Shown here: positions 1-7,310 of the stretch, piece after piece | How the letters are laid out: every line of letters starts with the position of its first letter | How positions within the stretch are numbered: the stretch's first letter is position 1 | Assembly: GCF_016757735.1 (NCBI RefSeq) | Contig: NZ_CP068439.1 | Location: 2,816,001-2,880,000 of the forward strand | DNA from: Aequorivita iocasae | GTDB taxonomy: Bacteria > Bacteroidota > Bacteroidia > Flavobacteriales > Flavobacteriaceae | Length of the DNA: 64,000 nt | Reading direction: 5' to 3' | Position numbers and translations under genes: made by a program | The notes under the pieces: generated by a model | The model's database searches: none | What the model was told of the DNA's origin: nothing | What the model saw: the letters and a program-made list of their open reading frames with translations, nothing else

Positions 1-1943
1 TTTAGTTGTGGTACAAATACGTCTACAATTTTGTTATAAACCACAAATTCATAATCTATATATTGATTGGTGGTTACTTCTTGGGGAATATAATTTGTAT
101 AAATGCTGGCGATCCCATTCTGAAATAAATCGGGAATGTCCTTTATTAAAAATTCTCCGGAAATATTTCCATTTAAAATATCGGGTGAGTTTATATCAAT
201 GGTACGAACGGTACCATTAAAAGAAGATGTAATCGTAAAATCATCAAAATAAAAGTAATCACGTTCGTTTTGATAAAAAGTCTGACTGAAGTTAATCGTT
301 CCCACTACATCGTCAATAGTTTTTCCTTCCATATTTACAACTACATTTCCAGTGAAAACCGAAATACTATCGCGCGTTATTAAATTGAGGTTGTTCAATT
401 CTGCATATTCTACTTCGGCCTCAAAATCAAGTTGATTTGTTTTCTTCGATGCATCTATCAACCCTTTGAACTGAAGCTTTAAATTTGGATCATTAATAGA
501 AAGTTCCCCATTAAAAAGTGGATTTTTCAGATTTCCTGAAAGCTGTATGTTTTTATAATCGTACCCTTCAAAAGCAAAGGAAGAAATGGTTCCGGAGACT
601 TCAGTATTCACTGTATTTTTGTTAAAACCACGTCCATCAAAATCCAAATCGGCTGTCATTTTTCCCAAAGAAGTGGTATTCGCAATTTTTCCGAGGTTGA
701 AATTTTTTAAGACAACATTGCCGCTATAATAAGCATTATCAATATTTGTGATATTGCCCATTTTTAAATCTACGTTTGCCTGCCCAATCGCGCTTTGCAA
801 AATACTATTTGTGTTAAGCTCCTCACCGATAATGGAGGTATTCCCGCTTAGGCTGAAGTTTTTTAGTTCCTTTAATTCCACCGGAATTACCTCTCCTAAA
901 ATGCGTGGCATAAATCTTCTCAAATCAAAATAATTTGTAGCTATATAGTGATTGGATGCGGTAATGGCATATTCTTTTTCGGAATCCAAAATATTTTTAA
1001 AGGCATAATCGCCTTGAATATTAGTATCGTCTGTTTTGAGGTTTAAATTAGTTACGGTGAAATCATTCAGCGTTCCTTTAAGTTCAGTATCCAAATAAAT
1101 AATTTGGTCGGGGCCAAATTCGTTGTAAAACCCATTGAGATCGTTCGTTGCAATTTTTGAATCCTTTAGCGTAGCAGTAATTACAACTTCATTAATAAAA
1201 TCTGCCATTCCATTTTTGGAATAATCCAAATCAATTTCACCCACGATGTTTGATTCCGTGGTTTTTAAATTTAGATTTTTCAAAGTAATATTTGTTTCTG
1301 TATATGAAAAATCAGTTTGCATATCTTCAATTGCAAAACCCCGCTCCGCCAACAATGACAGGCTTTCAATATTCACCTTTACCTCAGGTCCATTTATATT
1401 CAGGTTGTTGGCAGTAATATTTACATTATGTAGGTTGAAAATTTCGGATTTTTCAAGATTTTCATCAATAATCTTAACATGGCTGTTGGTTAAGGTCACA
1501 TCATTGCCGAAAAGCGAAAAAGGTGAAGTGCTAGGCTTTCCGGTATCAAACTTTTTGGCGAAAATGGAAAGATTGTCGGTTTCTTCCCCTATATAAGTTT
1601 TTACATACAGTTTTGCTTGATCCAACACTATATCCCCAAAGCCCAGATTACCTTGTATCAAGTTTTGAAAATTGATAATATTCGTCTGTAATTGCTTACT
1701 ATAAATAAGGGTGTCGCTGTGGTGGTCTGCAATAAATACTTCGCGAATATCTACTTCGCCTTTCCAGTTAAGGCCCAAACGCTCTATGTTTATATCGGTC
1801 CCGTAGGTTTCATTTAGATTTGTGGTCACTTTTTTTGCGACCCAGGTTTGTACAGAGGGAATAGAAAAAATAATAACCATAAACACGAGTAGCAATACAA
1901 TGATTACAAAGGTGCGAACTATTATTTTCCGAAGTTTTTTGAT
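1..1943 (-). CDS. TamB-like AsmA-family envelope protein, N-terminal part (cut by left edge)
   Basis: The minus strand is open from about 1943 to the left edge, so only the first ~645 residues are present. The N-terminus is a signal anchor (VRTFVIIVLLLVFMVIIFS), followed by SIPSVQTWVAKKV and GTDINIERLGLNWKGEVDIRE, the usual opening of flavobacterial TamB/DUF490 proteins. Long beta-rich repeats follow. TamB proteins span the periplasm and are linked to outer-membrane assembly and lipid transport. The start is unclear: the frame has a stop just before 1943, and the homology-expected first codon is ATC (1941-1943). The first canonical choices are TTG at 1895 or ATG at 1880, which would cut into the membrane anchor. 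It is divergent from tsaD. A second, complete TamB lies at 42058-47166; only that one has a TamL partner here. Confidence 0.85.
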   Translation of the reverse strand, partial: MKKLRKIIVRTFVIIVLLLVFMVIIFSIPSVQTWVAKKVTTNLNETYGTDINIERLGLNWKGEVDIREVFIADHHSDTLIYSKQLQTNIINFQNLIQGNLGFGDIVLDQAKLYVKTYIGEETDNLSIFAKKFDTGKPSTSPFSLFGNDVTLTNSHVKIIDENLEKSEIFNLHNVNITANNLNINGPEVKVNIESLSLLAERGFAIEDMQTDFSYTETNITLKNLNLKTTESNIVGEIDLDYSKNGMADFINEVVITATLKDSKIATNDLNGFYNEFGPDQIIYLDTELKGTLNDFTVTNLNLKTDDTNIQGDYAFKNILDSEKEYAITASNHYIATNYFDLRRFMPRILGEVIPVELKELKNFSLSGNTSIIGEELNTNSILQSAIGQANVDLKMGNITNIDNAYYSGNVVLKNFNLGKIANTTSLGKMTADLDFDGRGFNKNTVNTEVSGTISSFAFEGYDYKNIQLSGNLKNPLFNGELSINDPNLKLQFKGLIDASKKTNQLDFEAEVEYAELNNLNLITRDSISVFTGNVVVNMEGKTIDDVVGTINFSQTFYQNERDYFYFDDFTITSSFNGTVRTIDINSPDILNGNISGEFLIKDIPDLFQNGIASIYTNYIPQEVTTNQYIDYEFVVYNKIVDVFVPQL

Positions 1944-1952
1944 ACGTTTTTA

Positions 1953-3014
1953 ATGTTTAATTTTACAACCAATAAATATACCCCTTTCACTTTGACACAG
2001 AAAAACTGCTATATCCTTGGTATTGAATCATCGTGTGACGACACTGCTGCAGCCGTAATCCACAACGGCGAAATACTAAGCAATGTTGTAGCCACACAGG
2101 CAATTCATGAACAATATGGAGGCGTAGTTCCCGAACTTGCCTCAAGGGCACATCAACAAAATATTGTTCCCGTGGTTCACCAGGCCTTACGCAAAGCAAA
2201 TATCGATAAAAATCAGTTATCAGCCATCGCTTTTACACGCGGACCGGGATTGATGGGCTCGTTACTTGTAGGCACCTCATTTTCAAAATCTTTGGCGCTC
2301 GGTTTGGACATTCCCTTGATAGATGTAAACCATATGCAAGCACATATTTTGGCACATTTTATCAAGACCCAAGAACAAACTGCTCCCAACTTTCCTTTTT
2401 TGGCAATGACAATAAGCGGTGGCCACACGCAAATTGTTAAGGTGACCGATTATTTTGAAATGGAGATAATTGGCCAAACCATTGATGATGCCGTGGGTGA
2501 AGCTTTTGATAAAAGCGCAAAAATTCTTGGCCTTCCCTATCCCGGCGGACCCCTGGTAGATAAATATGCGCAGGAAGGAAATCCAAAAGCTTTTAAATTT
2601 CCGAAGCCAAAAGTAGGACCCATGGATTTCAGCTTTAGCGGCTTGAAAACTTCAGTACTCTATTTTGTTGAAAAGGAAATGAATCAAAATCCTGATTTTA
2701 TTTCTGAAAACATAGCAGATATATGTGCAAGCATTCAGTTTACGATTGTAGATTATTTAATGGATAAGCTTAAAAATGCTGTGAAGAAAACAGGTATTAA
2801 GGAAGTTGCAATAGGTGGCGGCGTTTCCGCGAACAGCGGAATACGAAACGCTTTGAAGGAAGCCGAAAAAAAATACGGATGGAAAACCCACATCCCGAAA
2901 TTTGAATTTTGTACAGATAATGCAGCAATGATTGCCATTGTGGGCGAGCTGAAATATAAATCACAGGAATTTGCGGAGAACAACGTGGTGGCTTCTGCGA
3001 GGATGAAATTTTAA
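1953..3014 (+). CDS. tsaD: tRNA N6-adenosine threonylcarbamoyltransferase TsaD
   Basis: TsaD transfers the threonylcarbamoyl group to A37 of ANN-decoding tRNAs, together with TsaB and TsaE. Family motifs are in place: GIESSCDDTAAAV (23-35), HMQAH with the two metal-binding histidines (127-131), SGGHT (155-159), GEAFDKSAK (182-190), GGGVSAN (288-294) and CTDNAAMI with the metal-ligand aspartate (about 322). The protein is 353 residues from ATG 1953, some 15 longer at the N-terminus than most homologues, which begin near NCYILGIESS. A TTG at 1992 in the same frame is a possible alternative start. It heads a co-directional run and is followed 10 nt later by rsmE. Confidence 0.97.
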   Translation: MFNFTTNKYTPFTLTQKNCYILGIESSCDDTAAAVIHNGEILSNVVATQAIHEQYGGVVPELASRAHQQNIVPVVHQALRKANIDKNQLSAIAFTRGPGLMGSLLVGTSFSKSLALGLDIPLIDVNHMQAHILAHFIKTQEQTAPNFPFLAMTISGGHTQIVKVTDYFEMEIIGQTIDDAVGEAFDKSAKILGLPYPGGPLVDKYAQEGNPKAFKFPKPKVGPMDFSFSGLKTSVLYFVEKEMNQNPDFISENIADICASIQFTIVDYLMDKLKNAVKKTGIKEVAIGGGVSANSGIRNALKEAEKKYGWKTHIPKFEFCTDNAAMIAIVGELKYKSQEFAENNVVASARMKF

Positions 3015-3024
3015 ACAAAAAGGA

Positions 3025-3738
3025 ATGCAACTTTTTTACAATCAGACTATTTCAGAAAACTCAAAAGAAGTAACTTTTGACAAAGAAGAAAGCCGCCATA
3101 TAGTAAAAGCGCTGCGGATGAAGGAAGGTGATACAATTAAGATCACCAATGGAAAAGGTTCTTTTTTTTCGGCAGAAATTATAGCTGCAAATCCGAAAGC
3201 TTGTGTGGTAAAAATTCTTTCTGAAGAAGTACAGCACCCTCTGCCCTACCAACTACATTTGGCAGTTGCACCCACAAAACTTAACGACCGTTATGAATGG
3301 TTTTTGGAAAAGGCTACTGAAATAGGCATTTCACAAATAACGCCTATAATCTGCGACCACAGCGAACGAAAAAACATAAAGCCGGAACGTTACGAAAAAA
3401 TCCTTCAAAGTGCAATGAAGCAATCACTGAAAGCATATTTACCTTTATTGAACGAGGCCGTTTCGTTTAAGGATTTTATAAATTCAACATCTTCTTCCCA
3501 AGGTTTAAAATGTATTGCCCATTGTGAGGAAAGTGATAAAAAATCGTTGAAATCCGTACTTTATCTAAATAATAAAATTACTATCCTAATAGGCCCCGAA
3601 GGTGATTTTTCTGAGGAAGAAATTAAGATGGCAGAGACAAATGGTTTTATACCCGTTACATTAGGAAAAAGTCGCTTGCGTACCGAAACTGCCGCAATTG
3701 TAGCTTGCCATAGCGTTGCATTCAGCAATGATATATAA
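3025..3738 (+). CDS. rsmE: 16S rRNA (uracil1498-N3)-methyltransferase RsmE
   Basis: This 237-residue SPOUT-class methyltransferase modifies U1498 of 16S rRNA. The C-terminal trefoil-knot motifs are clear: ILIGPEGDFSEEEI and LGKSRLRTETAAI. The N-terminal PUA-like part includes the family motif SRHIVKALRMKEGD near residues 24-37. The length matches the family. It starts 10 nt after tsaD stops, so the two are very probably co-transcribed. Function is inferred from the family. Confidence 0.95.
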   Translation: MQLFYNQTISENSKEVTFDKEESRHIVKALRMKEGDTIKITNGKGSFFSAEIIAANPKACVVKILSEEVQHPLPYQLHLAVAPTKLNDRYEWFLEKATEIGISQITPIICDHSERKNIKPERYEKILQSAMKQSLKAYLPLLNEAVSFKDFINSTSSSQGLKCIAHCEESDKKSLKSVLYLNNKITILIGPEGDFSEEEIKMAETNGFIPVTLGKSRLRTETAAIVACHSVAFSNDI

Positions 3739-3782
3739 TTACCTATTAGGTTTGTGTCTTCTATTTCGTATTTTTGAATGCT

Positions 3783-4427
3783 ATGCGTATAAAATTTTTC
3801 TATTTTTTCTTTTTGGTTTTCCTCGGAAGCATTTCTGCTCAGGAAATTGCCCTATTACAATACGGCGGCGGTGGCGATTGGTATGCAAACCCTACTGCGC
3901 TGCCCAATTTGGTAAAATTTTGCAACCAAAATATTAATACCGCATTAAAGGAAAAACCCCAGACCGTAACTCCCGGAAGTGTAGATATTTTTGATTACCC
4001 CTTTGTGCATATGACGGGGCATGGGAATGTTTATTTCTCTGCGGAAGAAGCAGAAAACCTAAGAAACTATTTAATGAGCGGTGGTTTTCTCTACATTGAC
4101 GATAATTACGGAATGAATACTTACATCCGAAAAGAACTCATTAAAATATTCCCCAACAAAGAATTGAAAGAGCTTCCTGCTAATTATCCTATGTTTAATT
4201 ATGTCTATAATTTCCCACAGGGAATGCCTAAGATTCACGAGCATGATGGAGGGCGGCCACAGGCATTTGGAATTTTTGTTGAAGATAGGTTGGTATTGCT
4301 CTACACTTTTGAAACCGACCTAGGGGACGGTTGGGAAAACCCTGAAGTTCACAATGATCCGCAAGAAGTAAGATTAAAGGCATTGCAGATGGGCGCCAAT
4401 ATAATAAAATATATTTTTGAAAATTAG
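3783..4427 (+). CDS. DUF4159 domain protein with signal peptide
   Basis: From ATG 3783 the product is about 214 residues. It begins with a signal peptide (MRIKFFYFFFLVFLGSISAQ) and then a DUF4159 domain with LLQYGGGGDWYANPTAL, DIFDYPFVHMTGHGNV, GGFLYIDDNYGMN and a C-terminal ETDLGDGWENPEVHND. DUF4159 proteins are secreted or periplasmic and their activity is unknown to me; the fold resembles a glutamine-amidotransferase-like domain. A TTG at 3774 would add three residues but is less likely than ATG. It follows rsmE by about 44 nt in the same direction, so the operon probably continues. Confidence 0.85.
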   Translation: MRIKFFYFFFLVFLGSISAQEIALLQYGGGGDWYANPTALPNLVKFCNQNINTALKEKPQTVTPGSVDIFDYPFVHMTGHGNVYFSAEEAENLRNYLMSGGFLYIDDNYGMNTYIRKELIKIFPNKELKELPANYPMFNYVYNFPQGMPKIHEHDGGRPQAFGIFVEDRLVLLYTFETDLGDGWENPEVHNDPQEVRLKALQMGANIIKYIFEN

Positions 4428-4517
4428 CACTTTTAGTAATCACAGTCAAAATTTCGCCGCCTAATTCCTTAACAAAACTTTGATTTTTTCTAGTTTGGAT
4501 TATAGTATATTTACGAA

Positions 4518-5612
4518 GTGAAAAAAACTGCAAAAGCCATAACCCTCGGTATTTTAAGGGCGCTAGCGGTACTGGTGGGCATTGTAATTTTACTTTGGAT
4601 CCTGTATCAAATTCAGGCACTTATTCTTTATATAGGCTTGGCACTGGTATTATCATTGATTGGCCGACCCGTAGTTCTCTTTTTAAGAAAAAAACTTAAG
4701 TTCGGAAATACCTTAGCGTCGGTAATTACCTTGCTGCTCATTATAGGCTCTATAGGAATGGTGCTCAGTATCTTTGTGCCTATTATTATTGAACAAGGCA
4801 AACATATTTCACAAATAGATTTTGAACAAGTAAAGCGCGATTTAAACGAGCTGAACATTCAAGCCAGCGATTACCTGGGCGTAGATCATTTTCAATTGGT
4901 AGAAGCAATTAAGCGTACTACCTATGTTCAAAATTTAGATGTTGAAATCATTCCAAGCTTTATAGATATTTTCTTCGGAAATATTGCCGGCACTATCATC
5001 GGTATATTTTCTGTTCTTTTCATATCTTTTTTTCTTTTGAAAGATGAAAGTCTTATTGCCCGCTCTGTATTGGTTTTTTCTCAAAGTGGAAATGAACAAA
5101 AATTTAAGCGAATTCTTATTAAAATTAAAGAACTTCTTTCTAGATATTTTATTGGTCTTTTATTGCAGATTTTTATTCTCGCACTCTTTTATTCTGTACT
5201 GCTGCTCTATTTGGATATTCGTGATGCAGTTGCCGTGGCGCTAATTTGTGCATTTCTAAATATCGTCCCTTACTTAGGGCCCATTATTGGTTGGGTGCTG
5301 ATGCTGCTTGTAATTGTTTCAAACAATCTTGGCGCCGATTTTTCAACGGGGCTTTTGCCACTTTTATTTATAGCCACTTGCGGCTATGCCATAGCACAGA
5401 TTTTTGACAATTTTATTTCTCAGCCCGTTATTTTTGGACATAGTGTGCGTTCTCATCCATTAGAAATTTTTATTGTAATCCTTACTGCAGGTTTCGTTTT
5501 TGGCATTCCGGGAATGATACTTGCCGTGCCAACATATACCGCCATAAAAGTAATTGCAAAAGAATTTCTTTCCGAATACAAAATTGTAAAGCGGCTTACC
5601 CGTAACCTTTAG
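4518..5612 (+). CDS. AI-2E family (TqsA/PerM-like) membrane permease
   Basis: The product has 364 residues with several hydrophobic segments: an N-terminal pair at about 8-55, one near 70-92, and a C-terminal group from about 150 to 345 that includes FLNIVPYLGPIIGWVLMLL and the family-typical GHSVRSHPLEIFIVILTAG. This is the AI-2E transporter-like (UPF0118) family; members export small molecules or ions, and the substrate cannot be told from sequence. The start is GTG at 4518. It is followed after only 3 nt by the methyltransferase gene. Confidence 0.92.
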   Translation: MKKTAKAITLGILRALAVLVGIVILLWILYQIQALILYIGLALVLSLIGRPVVLFLRKKLKFGNTLASVITLLLIIGSIGMVLSIFVPIIIEQGKHISQIDFEQVKRDLNELNIQASDYLGVDHFQLVEAIKRTTYVQNLDVEIIPSFIDIFFGNIAGTIIGIFSVLFISFFLLKDESLIARSVLVFSQSGNEQKFKRILIKIKELLSRYFIGLLLQIFILALFYSVLLLYLDIRDAVAVALICAFLNIVPYLGPIIGWVLMLLVIVSNNLGADFSTGLLPLLFIATCGYAIAQIFDNFISQPVIFGHSVRSHPLEIFIVILTAGFVFGIPGMILAVPTYTAIKVIAKEFLSEYKIVKRLTRNL

Positions 5613-5615
5613 GTC

Positions 5616-6785
5616 TTGATTAATAACTCACTTTTAAATAAGGAAGTCCAAAGTTTTATAGAAAATTTTGAAGGCAGTATTCCAAAACTCGCCTTTGCAG
5701 GAAGTCCTTTTGAATCGGTTACCATTCAAGAATTGGTACAACAAATAGAAAGTCGTGGAAGAATTGAGAAAAAACTGCCAACTTGGTATAACACACGGAA
5801 TATTTTATATCCACCAAAAGTGAACTTAGAACAGACTTCTTCAGAAATTACTGCAAAATATAAAGCCTCCTTAATTAACGGAAAGAAGGTTGCGGATATT
5901 ACGGGTGGTTTTGGGGTGGACAGCTTTTTCCTTGCTGAAAAGTGCAACAGTGTCCATCATTTTGAAACAAATGAAGCACTCTCAGAAATTGCACAACATA
6001 ATTTTGAAGTTTTTGGAAAAAAAAATATTCATTGCATTTCAAAAGATGGGTTGCAAGCTGTTTTGAATGAGGAATTTGATACGGTGTATGCTGATCCGTC
6101 GCGACGCCACAACAGTAAGGGTAAGGTTTTTTTCTTGAGTGATTGTGAACCAAACATTCCAGAAAATATAGCTGAAATATTAAAAAAGTGCGATCAATTT
6201 CTATTAAAAACATCACCTATGCTTGATATTTCAGTAGGCTTAAATGAATTACTGAACGTTTTAGAAATTCACATTGTAGCTGTGGACAATGATGTGAAAG
6301 AATTATTATGGTTGCTTGAAAAAGAAGTTGGCCGCCAACCAAAGATTAAAACAATCAATTTCACAAAATCTGGCGCTGAAACATTTGATTTTGATTGGGG
6401 CGACCCATCTACAGCTCGTTACAGTTTACCTCAAAAATATCTTTACGAACCCAATACAGCAATCTTAAAGAGTGGTGCTTTTAACCTGATTTCTGAAAAG
6501 CTGATACTGAACAAACTTCAGAAAAGCACACATTTATATACCAGTGAAAATTTAATTGATTTTCCCGGAAGGCGTTTTTTGATTGAGAAAATTGTGCTCT
6601 ATTCAAAAAAAGAAATGCGCGCCGCAATAAATTTCGAAAAAGCCAACATCGCAACCCGAAACTTTCCCGAAAGTGTCAAAACACTTCGCAAAAAGTGGAA
6701 GATTGCCGAGGGAGGTGATTTTTATTTGTTTTTTGTCACAACTTTGCATAACGAAAAACAAATGTTGGTTTGTTCAAAAGTTTAA
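5616..6785 (+). CDS. THUMP-like class I SAM-dependent methyltransferase
   Basis: This 389-residue protein uses a TTG start at 5616, 3 nt after the permease stops. The SAM-binding motif I is KVADITGGFGVDSFFLAEKC (about residues 91-110). Motif IV is YADPSRR, typical of this Bacteroidetes family (PG_1098-like, with a ferredoxin-like and a THUMP-like C-terminal part). The likely substrate is a structured RNA, inferred from the THUMP-like domain, but no target is established by the sequence. It is the last gene of the rightward run before the tRNA cluster. Confidence 0.85.
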   Translation: MINNSLLNKEVQSFIENFEGSIPKLAFAGSPFESVTIQELVQQIESRGRIEKKLPTWYNTRNILYPPKVNLEQTSSEITAKYKASLINGKKVADITGGFGVDSFFLAEKCNSVHHFETNEALSEIAQHNFEVFGKKNIHCISKDGLQAVLNEEFDTVYADPSRRHNSKGKVFFLSDCEPNIPENIAEILKKCDQFLLKTSPMLDISVGLNELLNVLEIHIVAVDNDVKELLWLLEKEVGRQPKIKTINFTKSGAETFDFDWGDPSTARYSLPQKYLYEPNTAILKSGAFNLISEKLILNKLQKSTHLYTSENLIDFPGRRFLIEKIVLYSKKEMRAAINFEKANIATRNFPESVKTLRKKWKIAEGGDFYLFFVTTLHNEKQMLVCSKV

Positions 6786-6871
6786 GTGGGTTTTTTTTCT
6801 AAAGAAATTTCAGTACCATTCGGTTGATTTCAACCGCATTATAATTTATCTATAAAAAAGGCTATTTTTTG

Positions 6872-6903
6872 TTTGCGTTATTACATTTGAAAACTTACAT
6901 TTG
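6872..6903 (+). promoter_or_regulatory. Promoter of tRNA Ser-Pro-Arg cluster
   Basis: TTTG at 6872-6875, a 20-nt spacer, then TACATTTG at 6896-6903. This fits the Bacteroidetes consensus TTTG (-33) and TAnnTTTG (-7) exactly. It lies 36 nt before tRNA-Ser. Confidence 0.75.
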
Positions 6904-6939
6904 CAACCGCATTTTAGGATGACACGTTCATAAAAAACT

Positions 6940-7023
6940 GGAGAGGTGCCGGAGTGGTAACGGAGCAGATTGCTAATCTGTCGACGGGCAACCGTCGCCA
7001 GGGTTCGAGTCCCTGTCTCTCCG
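6940..7023 (+). tRNA. tRNA-Ser (anticodon GCT)
   Basis: The 7-bp acceptor stem pairs GGAGAGG (6940-6946) with TCTCTCC (7016-7022). The anticodon loop TTGCTAA (6970-6976) carries GCT, which reads AGC and AGT. A long variable arm (CGACGGGCAACCGTCG) and GGTTCGAGTCC T-arm confirm a class II serine tRNA. The 3' CCA is not encoded. Confidence 0.97.
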
Positions 7024-7054
7024 CATTATAGAGTTTAAAAAACTCCACAATACA

Positions 7055-7079
7055 GTGAACAATAACAATTGCTGTTCAC
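7055..7079 (+). other. Spacer hairpin between tRNA-Ser and tRNA-Pro
   Basis: GTGAACA (7055-7061) pairs with TGTTCAC (7073-7079) around an 11-nt loop. It touches the first base of tRNA-Pro and has no T-run, so it is more likely a processing element than a terminator. Confidence 0.4.
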
Positions 7080-7153
7080 GGGGTGTAGCGTAGCCCGGTT
7101 ATCGCGCCTGCTTTGGGAGCAGGAGGCCGCAGGTTCGAATCCTGCCACCCCGA
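7079..7153 (+). tRNA. tRNA-Pro (anticodon TGG)
   Basis: The acceptor stem pairs CGGGGTG (7079-7085) with CACCCCG (7146-7152), with A as discriminator. The anticodon loop TTTGGGA (7112-7118) carries TGG for proline. The T-arm is CAGGTTCGAATCCTG. CCA is not encoded. Confidence 0.97.
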
Positions 7154-7154
7154 C

Positions 7155-7183
7155 AAAAACCGGACACACAGTTCGGTTTTTTT
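7155..7183 (+). terminator. Terminator-like hairpin between tRNA-Pro and tRNA-Arg
   Basis: AAAAACCGGAC pairs with GTTCGGTTTTT (11 bp with one G-U) around ACACA, followed by more T. It has all marks of an intrinsic terminator, yet tRNA-Arg starts 11 nt later with no promoter of its own in between. Confidence 0.55.
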
Positions 7184-7193
7184 GTTTGTTATT

Positions 7194-7267
7194 GGTCGCG
7201 TAGCTCAGCTGGATAGAGCATCTGCCTTCTAAGCAGACGGTCACAGGTTCGAATCCTGTCGCGATCA
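7194..7267 (+). tRNA. tRNA-Arg (anticodon TCT)
   Basis: The acceptor stem pairs GGTCGCG (7194-7200) with CGCGATC (7260-7266), with A as discriminator. The D-arm is GCTCAGCTGGATAGAGC, and the anticodon loop CTTCTAA carries TCT, which reads AGA and AGG. The T-arm is CAGGTTCGAATCCTG. Confidence 0.97.
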
Positions 7268-7272
7268 CATTC

Positions 7273-7296
7273 AATCCCCTTTTTAGGGGATTTTTT
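7273..7296 (+). terminator. Intrinsic terminator of tRNA cluster
   Basis: AATCCCC (7273-7279) pairs with GGGGATT (7286-7292) around TTTTTA, followed by a T-run. It ends the tRNA transcript. The minus-strand HD gene ends 15 nt further on, so it may act in both directions. Confidence 0.85.
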
Positions 7297-7310
7297 GTAT
7301 CATTACAGTA

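Noticed and set aside
7035-7274. Minus-strand frame of 79 codons across the tRNA cluster (contains GFEPVTVCLEGRC-like text)
   Set aside because: It is the reverse strand of tRNA-Pro and tRNA-Arg. Such GFEPA-type translations are a well-known false protein from tRNA genes.
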